From Brevibacterium sp. UCMA 11754 (GTDB lineage: Bacteria; Actinomycetota; Actinomycetes; Actinomycetales; Brevibacteriaceae): DNA of 64,000 bases. A program made the position numbers and the translations under genes. Under the pieces are notes generated by a model that saw nothing but the letters and a program-made list of their open reading frames with translations, did no database searches and was not told the origin of the DNA. The DNA lies in the NCBI RefSeq assembly GCF_021532275.1, contig NZ_JACBOT010000006.1, positions 124,001 through 188,000 of the forward strand. The letters are read 5' to 3'. Of the stretch, positions 35,801 to 44,446 are shown piece after piece; positions within the stretch are counted from its first letter, which is position 1; each line of letters opens with the position of its first letter.

Positions 35801-36622
35801 TTCGACCCGATGTGCGGGTTCGTATTCCGAGTCGGTGTCTGTGCCGGATTCGATGAGCTGTTGGACGTCGAGATCAACGTCGGTGCGCGATTCGGCGACG
35901 GTGCCGACATCAGCGGCGAGCCGGTCGAAGATCAGCGAGTTGTACATTTCCGAGATGGCCACGACGTGTCGATGGAGCGTGTATGAGTCGATGGTGACCC
36001 AGTGGCCGTCTGAGGCCCGCTGGACCCGGTTGGCGATGACCAGGTGGGTGTGCAGTTGCGGGTCACCGGCACGTGAGTCCCAGTGGTCGAATGCGGAGGC
36101 GATGACACCGTTGACGGCGACGTGGGCGACTCCCCCGTGACCGGCACGGGATTGGATGACGTTGGCCTCGACCCACGCGAGTGTTTCTTCGAGGGCCTGC
36201 CGATGTGCGGCTTGGATGCGGCCATGCAGCTCGGGACCGGCCAGTGCCCAGAGCGCGGACACGGACTTCGGTGGGGAGAAGGTCAGGTCGAAGCCGGCCA
36301 CGCCCTCGCGTTCAGACTTGACCGGTCGACCTGCCGGTGTGACCGCACCGTTGGGCGTGGCCTGTGTCTTCATCAGTGGTCGACCGAGCGGACGACCGGA
36401 CATGGGGTCTTCCTGGTCCTGGTAGAGCGACCGGGCATGGGATTCGGTCACTTGCTGACCGACGGACAGCCCGGTCAGTCCGTCGAGACCACTACCGAGC
36501 CATGTGCCCGGAGGGGCTTTGGCCTCGGTGTAGTAGGAGGTCATGTCGCGGGTCTGACCGTCGCCGGTCGCGGCATGTTCGAGGTAGTAGTTGATGGACA
36601 TCTTCGAGATGGACACGGTCAT
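32852..36622 (-). CDS. MobF-family conjugative relaxase/helicase (TraA/TrwC-like)
   Basis: The 1256-residue protein combines a TrwC relaxase domain (about residues 1-300) with a RecD-like superfamily-1 helicase (about 510-960). The relaxase has nicking Tyr candidates at SYY (about 29-31), FSPPKSVSALWA and the histidine triad in DPQLHTHLVIAN (about 186-197). The helicase has Walker A GPAGTGKST (about 543) and Walker B/motif II IIVDEASMVS followed by VGDPAQLEAV. It nicks oriT, stays attached to the strand and unwinds DNA during transfer. AAGGAGAC precedes the ATG. It follows the zinc-finger gene after 58 bases. Confidence 0.93.
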   Translation of the reverse strand: MTVSISKMSINYYLEHAATGDGQTRDMTSYYTEAKAPPGTWLGSGLDGLTGLSVGQQVTESHARSLYQDQEDPMSGRPLGRPLMKTQATPNGAVTPAGRPVKSEREGVAGFDLTFSPPKSVSALWALAGPELHGRIQAAHRQALEETLAWVEANVIQSRAGHGGVAHVAVNGVIASAFDHWDSRAGDPQLHTHLVIANRVQRASDGHWVTIDSYTLHRHVVAISEMYNSLIFDRLAADVGTVAESRTDVDLDVQQLIESGTDTDSEYEPAHRVELAGIPDELIEEFSSRSISIETRTDELIAEYTDTYGTRPTPREVLLIRQQATLENRPKKNTIERTTLPEKMHWWRQRTHMAGLNPDTLVKNAVGHHVRTVTADMLTGDIIEQISQWTLTDASQRRTTFARANVRASAERVLRLVRCPTVDDRHALVDNIVELTLDKAVSLTPDRSRAPEGPDTTVNLRDRSVFDHQHHSGVYTTEQVMADENYLISRVTATGAPTLAGHPEHVDVLKQWRTDDGHPLSADQMRASKHVLSSDAGISAIIGPAGTGKSTTMGAITDTWHSVHGEQSVIGLAPSAVAAGVLGDEIHVDTDNVAKWLFESVGEGAARRAERVTNLETRLATLNTTIDSTPHRDRARLIQQREAMQAKLAADYATQAQYQFHPNQLIIVDEASMVSTSNLAELSRQAEATGAKLLIVGDPAQLEAVDAGGFLGHVERNLDHTTLDTVWRFKNEWERAASLKLRSVTDKDGIDAVVDTYDKHDRIHGDPNQEAADTAYSAWKADVDEGLSSILIASDNETVAELNQRAHTDLVEAGDVDITDQVTLRSEVPAGIGDVLLARRNDRSIRDSNGAFVANGTRLTITEIRPDGSVEANVQTGEDGTPPTIVLDADYLASSVELGYATTAHRSQGVTVDTGHAVVTPKLSRELFYVAMTRGKSGNHAYVDIDDPENPTPEDWNVQMTAAAVDKDGEVIDYPAYYIKSVVSRSTAEKSAHEVQDAELGWANDVGRLCHELTYLSWAAKVTRTQEWLEENADPKLAEQIRTDSDWQRLISVDPAQNMRGELQPTDTAETIIDRCHKPADPPVTGSGDMIADTTIATGEQARVWAQTMYDLQDQVAARRAVLAKDPPEWFSTLREQYSHHPRHDDVIEAVIVWREVSDQTDSPTALGTEPPKDDYLRPYWNRMQTVIAATTERICQQIEHTVDPDVDQNGWRTQVFDPDYAALDDFTQQITRTETRTPYPPPPSPTHRGPDRYLR

Positions 36623-36680
36623 GAGCGGTCTCCTTCGGTCACGGACCGGTGTGGCTGGTGAACGGTCACTGGATCAGCGG

Positions 36681-37418
36681 TCATTGTCCGGTCCGTCGGC
36701 GTCGGTCACGTCCGGTCTGCCAGGTCGCCCACATGCGGACAATCTCTCGGTCACCGGCGGACAGGGTGGTCGTCCTGGCCGATTTCGCGAGACGGCCGGC
36801 CAGGGTGTCCCACGCCTCGATGACCGGACGGAAGCGTTGCCGGTCTCGGGCGAGGTCGTTGAGCCGGTCGGCGGCTTTGTTGTAGTTGGACACGATAGCG
36901 GCGTACCGGTCACGCAGTTGGGCGTGTTGGCCGGTCAGTGCTTGGTGGCGGTCGGTGACCGTGGCCAGTCGCTTCTGCAGGTCCACGATTTGCTGGGCGG
37001 CGATTTCGAGGTCTGTCCGGTCGTTTTGGTTTGAGGCGGCAGTTTCGAGGTCAGCGGTCACCGAGGTCAGCCGGTCACGTGTGGCCACGAGGGTGTGGAC
37101 GCGGTCGATGATCGCCCGTTGGGCGTGGCGTTCGCGTTTGCGGTGCTTGACCGCTTGGCGGCGCATCTTCGTCCGGGTGGTCTCGATGCGTTCGCGCGCG
37201 GCCGCGATCCGTGATTCGAGCCGGTCTTCGCGGGCGGTGGCTTCGTTGAGTAGGCGTTTTAGCCGAGCGATCTCGGTCTCGTGTGCGGCACGCCGCTCGC
37301 GCCGACGGCTTGCGCGTCGGCGGCAGGTTATGCCGCAATACCGGCGACGCTGTGGGGCCGCGACTGGCAGCAGGGACTCGCATTCGATGCAGGTGCGGGG
37401 TCGATTGCTCATGATCAT
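36681..37418 (-). CDS. zinc-finger coiled-coil protein, relaxase operon
   Basis: I take ATG 37418 (245 residues); a GTG at 37451 is also in frame but has no Shine-Dalgarno sequence. An N-terminal Cys4 motif (CIECE ... YCGITCRRRA) followed by Arg-rich helices is a DNA-binding style seen in many actinobacterial accessory proteins. The remaining residues (about 45-220) are charged and heptad-like, predicting a long coiled coil. Being upstream of the relaxase on the same strand, it may be a relaxosome accessory or regulator. Function inferred only from position. Confidence 0.65.
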   Translation of the reverse strand: MIMSNRPRTCIECESLLPVAAPQRRRYCGITCRRRASRRRERRAAHETEIARLKRLLNEATAREDRLESRIAAARERIETTRTKMRRQAVKHRKRERHAQRAIIDRVHTLVATRDRLTSVTADLETAASNQNDRTDLEIAAQQIVDLQKRLATVTDRHQALTGQHAQLRDRYAAIVSNYNKAADRLNDLARDRQRFRPVIEAWDTLAGRLAKSARTTTLSAGDREIVRMWATWQTGRDRRRRTGQ

Positions 37419-37451
37419 TGTTCGCTGGAGGTCGCGCGGGGCGTTTGTCAC

Positions 37452-37488
37452 CGTCCCATGGAAACGTGGGACGTATGCACCTTGGTGC
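37452..37488. promoter_or_regulatory. tandem inverted repeats: candidate oriT or operator
   Basis: CGTCCCA (37452-37458) pairs with TGGGACG (37467-37473) across 8 bases. Just after, GCACC (37477-37481) pairs with GGTGC (37484-37488) across 2 bases. The pair lies 34-70 bases before the likely start of the relaxase operon. MobF nic sites are usually next to such repeats, but an autoregulated promoter would look similar. Confidence 0.4.
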
Positions 37489-37867
37489 CAGAGGTGTGTA
37501 GATTTTAGGGTTGGGTTCGCTCGTCGGAAAAGTAGTTTTCTCCTTGAGCTTGTGGAGTTTGGGAATGTGTGTGTTCTTTCTTGTTGAGTAGTCGAGTTGT
37601 CTTCGACATTGAGGCTCTGTCTGGGGAGTCTGCTTCGGGAGGCGCGATGTGTGCTGAGGGTCTTGGCTTGCCTTTTTGTCCGAGAAACCCGAAGGAGGAT
37701 CGTAGACGTAACCGGCCCCAGCGGCGCAGATTAGAACGTAGAAACGGATCCTGTAGTTCAGTTTGGACGACTGAGCATGGGGCCTTCTAGGCGCTGTGCG
37801 TTCATGATGGTGGCGAGTACATTCACGTCTACCTCACTATCGAGGGGTTTCCCCTGTCATCGCTGCT

Positions 37868-37885
37868 CACCGCCTGGTGGCGGTG
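37868..37885. repeat. short inverted repeat
   Basis: CACCGCC and GGCGGTG form an exact 7-bp stem with a TGGT loop. It is a possible terminator or part of the transfer origin region; no T-tract follows. Confidence 0.35.
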
Positions 37886-38297
37886 CAAAATCTCTGGACA
37901 TCACAATTGGGGTTCCGTCTGTCTTGTCAAACGGAGCTGACAGGCGTCGCTGTGGTATCGCCAGTTTTCCGAAGATTCCTGCGTTGAAGAATGGCTGAAG
38001 TCCCGTCGACGACCACAAGAATCGCCTTCGACGGTAACCCGACCAACGGGTATCCGGCTGGGGTGAGGGTCTCATGATCCAGGTCTATAACGCGGCGGAC
38101 TTCATCGGCACCCGCGTGCTCCCTTCTCTCGCAAGAATGGGACGTGTCTCGGGTGAGGGCAGCGTCGGACGGTGCCGTTGGTGCCCTACTCGGCCTCTCG
38201 TTCCTCACGCCCGGCTGCTTCGGTATTGTTCGTCTGAGTTTGATTCCGCGCTGCGGCAAGCGGTGTTGCAGTTTTCTAGTTGACTGGAGCTTATTTT

Positions 38298-39890
38298 ATG
38301 AATAAACATCACGACCTTCTGGACTCCAACGAGTACACGGAGGCGATTGCTCAAGGCCGGAAAGGGTTTGCGCAATCCGCTATCATTCTGGCCATTGCGG
38401 TGGTGCTATTTGGAATGGTGGTGGTACTTGCCGTCGGCACGCCGAAACTGGAAGAACCCGACTTCATCGAGCTTGTTACTTCCGGAATCGAGGTGCTCCA
38501 AGGCATCGTTCCAGACGAGGGAGTGGTACCGATTGTCGGCGTTCTAGCGACCGTATGTATTGCTCACGCAGTTTCCATACGTTCGACGCCGGCGGAGGTG
38601 AGAAGACTTCAGGAGATCTCTACCTCCGATCGTGGCAAGCTGAAAGACGCCGTACGGCGTGCCTCTCAACTGCAATCATCTCTTCTCGCTTCTACTATGT
38701 TCAGTGTGCTCGGAGCGGCCCTTGCGGCACTCGTGACGGTTATCGTTGCGCTCAATGGAGACGGAGCTGCCGCCGCTGTGTCCGGATTTTTAGCACTTTT
38801 CCTATTCTTTGAGCTTGTTCGATTGCAACAGGCGACAAGCGAACTCGACGAATTTAAGAAGAGCGTTTCCAGTAAGGACCGCGCTTCGTTCCATCGAGCA
38901 TTCGCTGCCGCGGATGGACACGATTGGCGATCAATCGTGTGGTACTCGGTGTACCTGCTCACGATCGTTGTTCCAGCGGTTGTTGCAGCTGAAGAGGGAT
39001 TCCTCAAGATGGCCGTTAAAATCGCGGTGGTATCCGTCATCACCTGGAGTTTCGGTCTATCTGCAGCGATTGCATATGTGAGGGGGAGCGTCGGAGTGTC
39101 CGTCAGCAGCCGATTGGCTGCTCGGCTTCTGAGCGTAGTCCTGTTTTTCGTTGTGTGGATGATGACAGTTCAGATTGCGATTGAGTATATGAGCGATGCG
39201 TCAGTGAGTTCGTGGGCTCTGGTCAACACCTACTTTGTCGCATTCGTCGTCACGCTCCTGTGGGCCTTCTTGCGAATCTGGGGCGAGTCGGGGTGGTTGT
39301 TTTTTCGCTGGTTCGGAGCACAACACTCGGCAATTGTCCGGACGGCTGGCGAGGTCAGCCTGGATGGACTCAGCTGGGCAAATCGTCCGAAGAACGTAAT
39401 GTGGAAAGCGTTTGCGTGCGGATGTGCGATCGTGGCCCCACCAGTAGGATTTGCCATCGCTGCATCGCCCGAGTCAATTGCCTGGTATCCATTGATCCTC
39501 ATCATTTTGTCAATGACGATCGCCGCCACCGCACGCTGGAGTGTGGCTATTGAGCGAGCCGGCAAATTCACAGTAGCTATTCTGATTGTCATCGCTACCG
39601 GTTGGAGGGGGGTCGAGACGGTTGATGCTGACGACGTTCTCGCCATCGTTACCCTTGTCGCTAGCATGACGGTCACAGCAGGGGTGGTGATCGCGATGGT
39701 GTGGGACCGTCGACGAAGGTTCGTGTTGATGCGTCCGATGCTGACGATTTTAGATCTCGACTTCGCCCGGCGATTCCGGCAAGATATCGCCGAGTTGGGT
39801 TACCCGTCGTTGGGTGTCCGCCAAAGCCCGCTTCGACAAGGTACTCGTCTACTTTCGACCCGATCTTCTGTATCTGAGGATACAGACTGA
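38298..39890 (+). CDS. large polytopic membrane protein, unknown family
   Basis: I start at ATG 38298, eight bases after GGAG; 530 residues. I count about 12 hydrophobic segments between residues 27 and 463, with two soluble loops (about 93-124 with Arg/Glu-rich helix, and 170-210) and a basic C-terminal tail of about 65 residues. No transporter signature, ATPase motif or catalytic motif is recognised. It is the only plus-strand gene in the middle of the element. It could be a cargo membrane protein or an entry-exclusion type protein; I do not assign a function. Confidence 0.7.
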   Translation: MNKHHDLLDSNEYTEAIAQGRKGFAQSAIILAIAVVLFGMVVVLAVGTPKLEEPDFIELVTSGIEVLQGIVPDEGVVPIVGVLATVCIAHAVSIRSTPAEVRRLQEISTSDRGKLKDAVRRASQLQSSLLASTMFSVLGAALAALVTVIVALNGDGAAAAVSGFLALFLFFELVRLQQATSELDEFKKSVSSKDRASFHRAFAAADGHDWRSIVWYSVYLLTIVVPAVVAAEEGFLKMAVKIAVVSVITWSFGLSAAIAYVRGSVGVSVSSRLAARLLSVVLFFVVWMMTVQIAIEYMSDASVSSWALVNTYFVAFVVTLLWAFLRIWGESGWLFFRWFGAQHSAIVRTAGEVSLDGLSWANRPKNVMWKAFACGCAIVAPPVGFAIAASPESIAWYPLILIILSMTIAATARWSVAIERAGKFTVAILIVIATGWRGVETVDADDVLAIVTLVASMTVTAGVVIAMVWDRRRRFVLMRPMLTILDLDFARRFRQDIAELGYPSLGVRQSPLRQGTRLLSTRSSVSEDTD

Positions 39891-40556
39891 AAACAAGTCG
39901 AAAGCCGGACGGCTAGGAGATTCGGCGCAGGTTGAGACGTCATCTTGCACAGCATATGCAACAGATTGTCAACGCCACCCCGACGCGCGCCGCCCGGACG
40001 CCTGATAGACCTGTTTGCGAAACATAAAAGGATCTCTAGGGAGCCGCACTTGCCACACGCTACGATGACAGAAGAAACTGCTTCTAGTCCCTCCCCGAGA
40101 GCGGTTTCGTGTACTCGCCCATGCCAATCTTTCTCGGCAACTATCAGACCAGAGCGCGTGAGATCCTTGCCAAGGGCAAAGCCGAGAAAGACGTCCAGCG
40201 ATCTAGACGTAACGGTGAAAATTCCTAGAGTCCACAATTGGAAGACACGCAGGGCACCCCGCGGCTAGCGAGGGGACGCTGGGAGGAGGCACAGTATGCG
40301 GCGACGCTGGAAGCGCGGCAGGATTTCATCGTCAAGGCCCAGCACTCGCTAACTGTGGTGACCGTCCTTACTCAACCACCGCACCGATCGGGGTGCCGTA
40401 GTTGGAGTCGGTGAGGATCGATCAACATCGGGGCCGCCCGCGTTCGGTGCTTCTCTGGTCGGGAAGGGGTGTTAAGTCCGGTCTCGTGTATCCGTCGCTG
40501 CCTGGTCGGAGACGCAATTGTCCACCCTATTTCGGGTTCTACATCTGTCAGAAAAG
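39891..40556. other. stretch without a convincing gene
   Basis: Between the membrane protein and the decayed AbiE pair no frame has both a good start and recognisable sequence. It is probably degenerate DNA; the missing 3' part of the AbiEii gene would be expected here but is not recognisable. Confidence 0.45.
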
Positions 40557-40931
40557 TCAACGGCCAGTAACCCCGAGGCGGAGTGCTGCGTTGACGGTGT
40601 TTGTGCTCGCTTCGAGTTTGGAGTTGACGCGGTCGCCGATATCACGAGTGGCCAGCGCAGTGAGTGATTTTTTCGCCTTGTCGACGTCGCCGACCGATGT
40701 ACCGACCTGGGCGTCTTTAGTGTTTCGGACACATGAGAGCTTCCCTGTGCCGCGTTTTAGCACCCAGCGGTTTCCCTACGATAGATCGAGCATGCGAGAT
40801 AAGAAGCGGTCGATGCAGGCGCCGCGAATGAGGGTGTGAATGCCTCGTCCTTGTTCTTTCGAGATTGTCCTCGCTGCTGCTTTGATCGCCTTGTCGGTGG
40901 CCGTCCAAGTCGAGTAGCCGGATGCTGTCAT
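40557..40931 (-). pseudogene. AbiEii-type toxin (nucleotidyltransferase), stop-interrupted and truncated
   Basis: The frame starts at ATG 40931, overlapping the AbiEi stop (ATGA). It has the family start (YSTWTATDKAIKAAAR ... DRFLSRML), meets TAG at 40776-40778, and continues in frame with NRWVLKRGTGKLSCVRNTKDAQ, matching the WxLKGGTxxLAR...TKDxD region of AbiEii proteins, then helix-like sequence to a stop at 40557. The nucleotidyltransferase motif is degraded (GGT became RGT, the Asp pair is lost), and most of the roughly 300-residue protein is missing. Type IV toxin-antitoxin and abortive-infection role is known for the family; this copy should be dead. Confidence 0.65.
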
Positions 40932-41580
40932 GTGGCGGTCCCTTCGTCGTTCGGCACGATGTAGTCGAGCAGCGTCGACCCGTTGCCTCGGGAGAAGCCG
41001 TGAATGTGGGCATGTCGCCCAAGAAGAGCCACCAGACGCTGGGCCTCACAATCCTTCCCAGTCGACGGGCATCCCTGTAGGCATCACCAATCAGCGACAG
41101 ATCTGCACCTTGATCCGGTCCTACCAGATCCGCCAGGGTGGCCTCGATAGTCAGAACAGGAATCGAGTCAACATAGTCGACATCAATCGGGTCGACTGTC
41201 CGTCTCCGAAGCCGCAGGTCTTTGATTCGGGTGAATTGACGGGCAGTTACGATGAAGTCAAAGCCGCGAGGCCAGAAGTCACCGATGCCGTGGAGCTCAG
41301 CGGCATTCTCTCCCGCCACAATGACCGGTGGCACACCGTTGCTTCCGTGACGGTCGCCCTGGCTGACTGCGAGCCATCGCCAGAATGTTGGATCGGAGAG
41401 CTGCCCAGGGGCAGCTTCGAATCGGTAGATTCCATGTTCAACTCGCTCCAGGACTCCGGCGTCGGCCATTGACTTCAGCTGCGTGTTCGATACCCCTACG
41501 TCGTGTGCCTGCCGGGAGGTCACGAACCCGTTGTAGTCGTGGGCCACGGGGCTGAGCGCGGCAACCACTTGATAACTCAT
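40928..41580 (-). pseudogene. AbiEi-type antitoxin, frameshifted
   Basis: From ATG 41580 the protein shows the AbiEi winged-helix start (GFVTSRQAHDVGVSNTQLKSM, LERVEHGIYRF) and a middle domain (LHGIGDFWP, VLTIEATLADLV). Near 41041-41070 the frame must shift by one base to reach the conserved end (HGFSRGNGSTLLDYIVP) and the stop at 40928-40930, which overlaps the toxin ATG. The family antitoxin represses its own promoter and neutralises the toxin. The N-terminal DNA-binding part is intact and might still be made. Confidence 0.7.
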
Positions 41581-41593
41581 GGCATCAATAATG

Positions 41594-41626
41594 CCAGCCA
41601 GAAGCATTAATGATGCTTCTGGCTGG
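41594..41626. promoter_or_regulatory. 14-bp palindrome upstream of abiEi
   Basis: CCAGCCAGAAGCAT (41594-41607) and its exact reverse complement (41613-41626) are separated by TAATG, 14 bases before the AbiEi ATG. AbiEi antitoxins are known to bind inverted repeats at their own promoter, so this is the likely operator. It also lies 37 bases past the end of the leftward gene at 41663 and may act as a terminator for it. Confidence 0.65.
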
Positions 41627-41662
41627 TAGACGTGTGCTCCAGTGGAGAGCGGTTTGGAGTTA

Positions 41663-42514
41663 TCAGGTCAGGCTGGGGCCTGTGCTGTGTGCCTCCCGGT
41701 GGGGCGGCTGTGCGGATAGTGCGCTGAGGTGTGCGTCGGAGGCGACGGGGTTGCCTGGCCCTTCTGGGTCGGTCGGGGCGTCCTCGAGTGGAGTGACGGG
41801 TCCGAAGAATCCGTGCGGAGTCTCGGGCGTGAATTGTTCGACTGAAATAGTTGAGCCGAGGACGGTTTCTTCTTCGAGACGGAGGCCGGGGGTCGCACAG
41901 GGGGCAGCTTCGCCAGGGTCGAGGATCTCGATCTTGTGCTCCAGGGGTGTATCAGTACCAGCGTCGTTGAAGTACTCTTGCGTCACTTCAGCGGCGTAGC
42001 CGCTCTTAACTGCGATCTGAGCAAGCTTTCGATGCGCGTCCCAGTCTCCGGTTTCGAGCTGGTGGCCGGCGGCGGCGAGCGTGGCATGGTTGTACGTGCG
42101 TTCGGATTCTGCAGGCGCGGGGGAGGTCGGAGTCGAGTCGGTGGTGCGGCGGTCTTGATCCATAGCTTCGGCCTTTTCAATGAGAGTGGTGTGCCACTTG
42201 CGAGTGTCTTCACGAACATACGTTGCGCTGGAAAGGCTTGCGTCGCTGCCGACTTGGGCGAGATGAGCGATGAACTGGGTCTCGTCACGGTCGAACGGGT
42301 GGCAGTCGAAGCCGTCGTTTTCGTGTTCCTGGAGCTTGTTGGCGATGCGCGTGTGCAATTCGCGGTAGTCCTCGAGTGACACCTCGCTGTCGGCGATGTG
42401 ATCGTTCATTCTTGGGTCGTTGCGCACCTGTTCTTCGAAGTCATGGATCCCTCCGTCGACGAGTCGGCGCAGTACCCAAGCTTCGTTGCTTGAGAACGTG
42501 GTGAGGTCGATCAT
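41663..42514 (-). CDS. hypothetical element protein
   Basis: I use ATG 42514, which follows GGAGAG; 283 residues. The sequence is acidic and soluble, with helical stretches in the first 140 residues (EAWVLRRLVDGGIHDFEEQVR, EDYRELHTRIANKLQEHE) and a Pro/Ser/Thr-rich second half. No membrane segment, signal or known motif is recognised. It is next to the wall-hydrolase gene in the same orientation, so a role in the transfer system is possible. Confidence 0.6.
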   Translation of the reverse strand: MIDLTTFSSNEAWVLRRLVDGGIHDFEEQVRNDPRMNDHIADSEVSLEDYRELHTRIANKLQEHENDGFDCHPFDRDETQFIAHLAQVGSDASLSSATYVREDTRKWHTTLIEKAEAMDQDRRTTDSTPTSPAPAESERTYNHATLAAAGHQLETGDWDAHRKLAQIAVKSGYAAEVTQEYFNDAGTDTPLEHKIEILDPGEAAPCATPGLRLEEETVLGSTISVEQFTPETPHGFFGPVTPLEDAPTDPEGPGNPVASDAHLSALSAQPPHREAHSTGPSLT

Positions 42515-42660
42515 TTTTCTCTCCTGCTCGCGGTGATGTGTGCTTTGTCTTCTCCTGCTCGGGTAGTTCGTGTTGCTCAGCACACATCACCGAGAGCATT
42601 ACTTCCACCAAGTTACAACGTGAGATTGCCTGGTGCCTGGTGGTGTTTATGGTGATGTCT

Positions 42661-44382
42661 TCAGGCTTTGGATTCCTTGTCTTTGCCGTAGTACTCCCAG
42701 TGCCACGCTTCACTGTTTTTCTGCCTTTCGCGTGCCCAGGGCGGATGCTCCCAGCCGAACTTCTTGGCGTTCTTCTGCATCCACTTATGTTGCGGAGAGC
42801 CGAATTTATTGATACCGCCACCGTAGTCAACGGCTAAAGCCCAACCATGGTTTGATTTTCCAGGGACGGCGGCTCGACCGGGACCGTATTTCTTGAAGAG
42901 GATCTTCTGCTCTGCGAGGTCTCTATAGGCGTCGGTGATAGCGATGTCAGTGTGGAACTCCTTCTTGTACGCCTTGTTCATCGCGATCAGAGCGTCGGTG
43001 GCATCCTTGCGGAGGAACTCTTCCTTGCTCTTGGGCGTCCAAGGGATCTTTTTGAGCTTGTCGGTCGGGATCTCTCCATTCTTGTGACCGCCCCACGGAC
43101 CGGGGTTATGTCGACCGTCGTCGGGGACGTCGCCGCCACCCCCACCGGAGCCTCCACCGCCGTCGGTTTCGCAGTTGACGTTGCTGGCATTGCCATCGTC
43201 ACTGTCATCATTGTCATCGCCGCCGCCTTTTCCGCCCTTGCCGACGACGTCCTTGGGATTTCCCTTGGCTTCGGCCTGAAACGAGACGTGTGGATGGTCT
43301 TTGTGGTTCTGAGTGTCTCCACCGCGATCTGGCATCCTGCGCCAGCCCTCATCGGCGCGTTCGACGTTGTAGATCCGTTGGTACCAGATCACGTATTTGA
43401 CGTTGAGTGCTTTGTGATTGTCGATGACGAACTTCGCAATGTCGTCGCCGAGTGCTTTGCCGTCCTTGTTCAAAGGGACCATGAAGTCCACAGCGAGACC
43501 GGCAGGGTGACCGTTAGGGTCTCGTGACGAGTTGCCAGACCGGTATCCACCGACTCCCGTGATGCCGTCGTACTCGTCGTGGATGACCTCGGCGGCATCT
43601 TGAACGTGGGGTTTCACTTTGCCGAGCGGAAGTTTCTTCTTCTGAACTGTGACAGAGCCACCGGCAATGGCCTCATCGGTGTTCGTAGAAGCACTGGCAG
43701 CTTGGGCCTTACCGTCTGACTCCCAGTTCTTCATTTCGTCGAACCATTTCTCGGCCTGCTTGATCCGATTGGGCATGTTGGGTGTTCCGGCCCGTTCCCA
43801 TTTGTCGTGGAAATGCTTCGTTGCCGCGGTGACTGAATCGAGTTCTTTCTTGATCATGTTCTCGAAGATCTCGACGTCGCCTGGGTTATCGCCCTTGGGA
43901 TCCGACATGAAGGACAACTGAACTTCGACCGTCCACCAGTCTTTGTTCTTCTTCTTGCCATACGCTTTGAGCTTGCTGTTGCGATCGCCTGTCCATTGCC
44001 CCAGACCGATTCCTCCTGAGGACGATTCGGCCTTTTCGCGCTTCTTCGGCGACATTTTGTACGGGGAGTCCATGATGCCTTGCACGCTGGTGGGGTCGAC
44101 GCCTGATTCCTGAGACCAGTTTCCGAGGATTCCCGCGATATTGGTGTTTGACATTCCTTTATCTGAGAGCACCTCGAACACGGCCTTCGCGTGGGCCTTC
44201 TCATTCGGGTCGATATCACCGATATCGCCGACATCGCCTCCACCATTACCGTCGTCGCTGACCGGCGTGCATGCCCCGCCTGCGGCCATGAGTCCAAAAA
44301 GGATCGGCACGATGACGACGAGCGCGAGGAAGCCTGCACCGAGGCTGGCAGCACCCGGAAGGAGCGACTTGAGTGAGAACAT
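42661..44382 (-). CDS. membrane-anchored cell-wall hydrolase: phage-tail-lysozyme and VanY-like domains
   Basis: The 573-residue protein has an N-terminal membrane anchor (about residues 12-38). A phage-tail-lysozyme-type domain follows (about 65-220; IAGILGNWSQESGVDP with the catalytic Glu, then GGIGLGQWTG). Next is a middle domain (about 255-370) with GGYRSGNSSRDPNGHPAGLAVDF, a Gly/Asp-rich linker and a VanY-type D,D-carboxypeptidase domain (about 460-570; ITDAYRDLAEQK, SNHGWALAVDYGG, WHWEYYG) with the zinc His/Asp/His set. It probably opens peptidoglycan for the transfer apparatus, as VirB1-like proteins do. Confidence 0.82.
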   Translation of the reverse strand: MFSLKSLLPGAASLGAGFLALVVIVPILFGLMAAGGACTPVSDDGNGGGDVGDIGDIDPNEKAHAKAVFEVLSDKGMSNTNIAGILGNWSQESGVDPTSVQGIMDSPYKMSPKKREKAESSSGGIGLGQWTGDRNSKLKAYGKKKNKDWWTVEVQLSFMSDPKGDNPGDVEIFENMIKKELDSVTAATKHFHDKWERAGTPNMPNRIKQAEKWFDEMKNWESDGKAQAASASTNTDEAIAGGSVTVQKKKLPLGKVKPHVQDAAEVIHDEYDGITGVGGYRSGNSSRDPNGHPAGLAVDFMVPLNKDGKALGDDIAKFVIDNHKALNVKYVIWYQRIYNVERADEGWRRMPDRGGDTQNHKDHPHVSFQAEAKGNPKDVVGKGGKGGGDDNDDSDDGNASNVNCETDGGGGSGGGGGDVPDDGRHNPGPWGGHKNGEIPTDKLKKIPWTPKSKEEFLRKDATDALIAMNKAYKKEFHTDIAITDAYRDLAEQKILFKKYGPGRAAVPGKSNHGWALAVDYGGGINKFGSPQHKWMQKNAKKFGWEHPPWARERQKNSEAWHWEYYGKDKESKA

Positions 44383-44446
44383 GTCGAGGGCCTTTCGGCA
44401 ATGACCACCGACCCCAAAGAGCAGGGCCGGTGGTCATCATGGTTGA

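Larger units (their letters stand above)
37419..38297. other. non-coding stretch upstream of the relaxase operon
   Basis: No convincing gene on either strand. It holds the inverted repeats at 37452-37488 and 37868-37885 and is the best place for the transfer origin and the divergent promoters. Confidence 0.5.

Noticed and set aside
39800..40237. A 145-codon minus-strand frame in the gap after the membrane protein
   Set aside because: It overlaps the end of the membrane-protein gene and has no motifs or ribosome-binding site.
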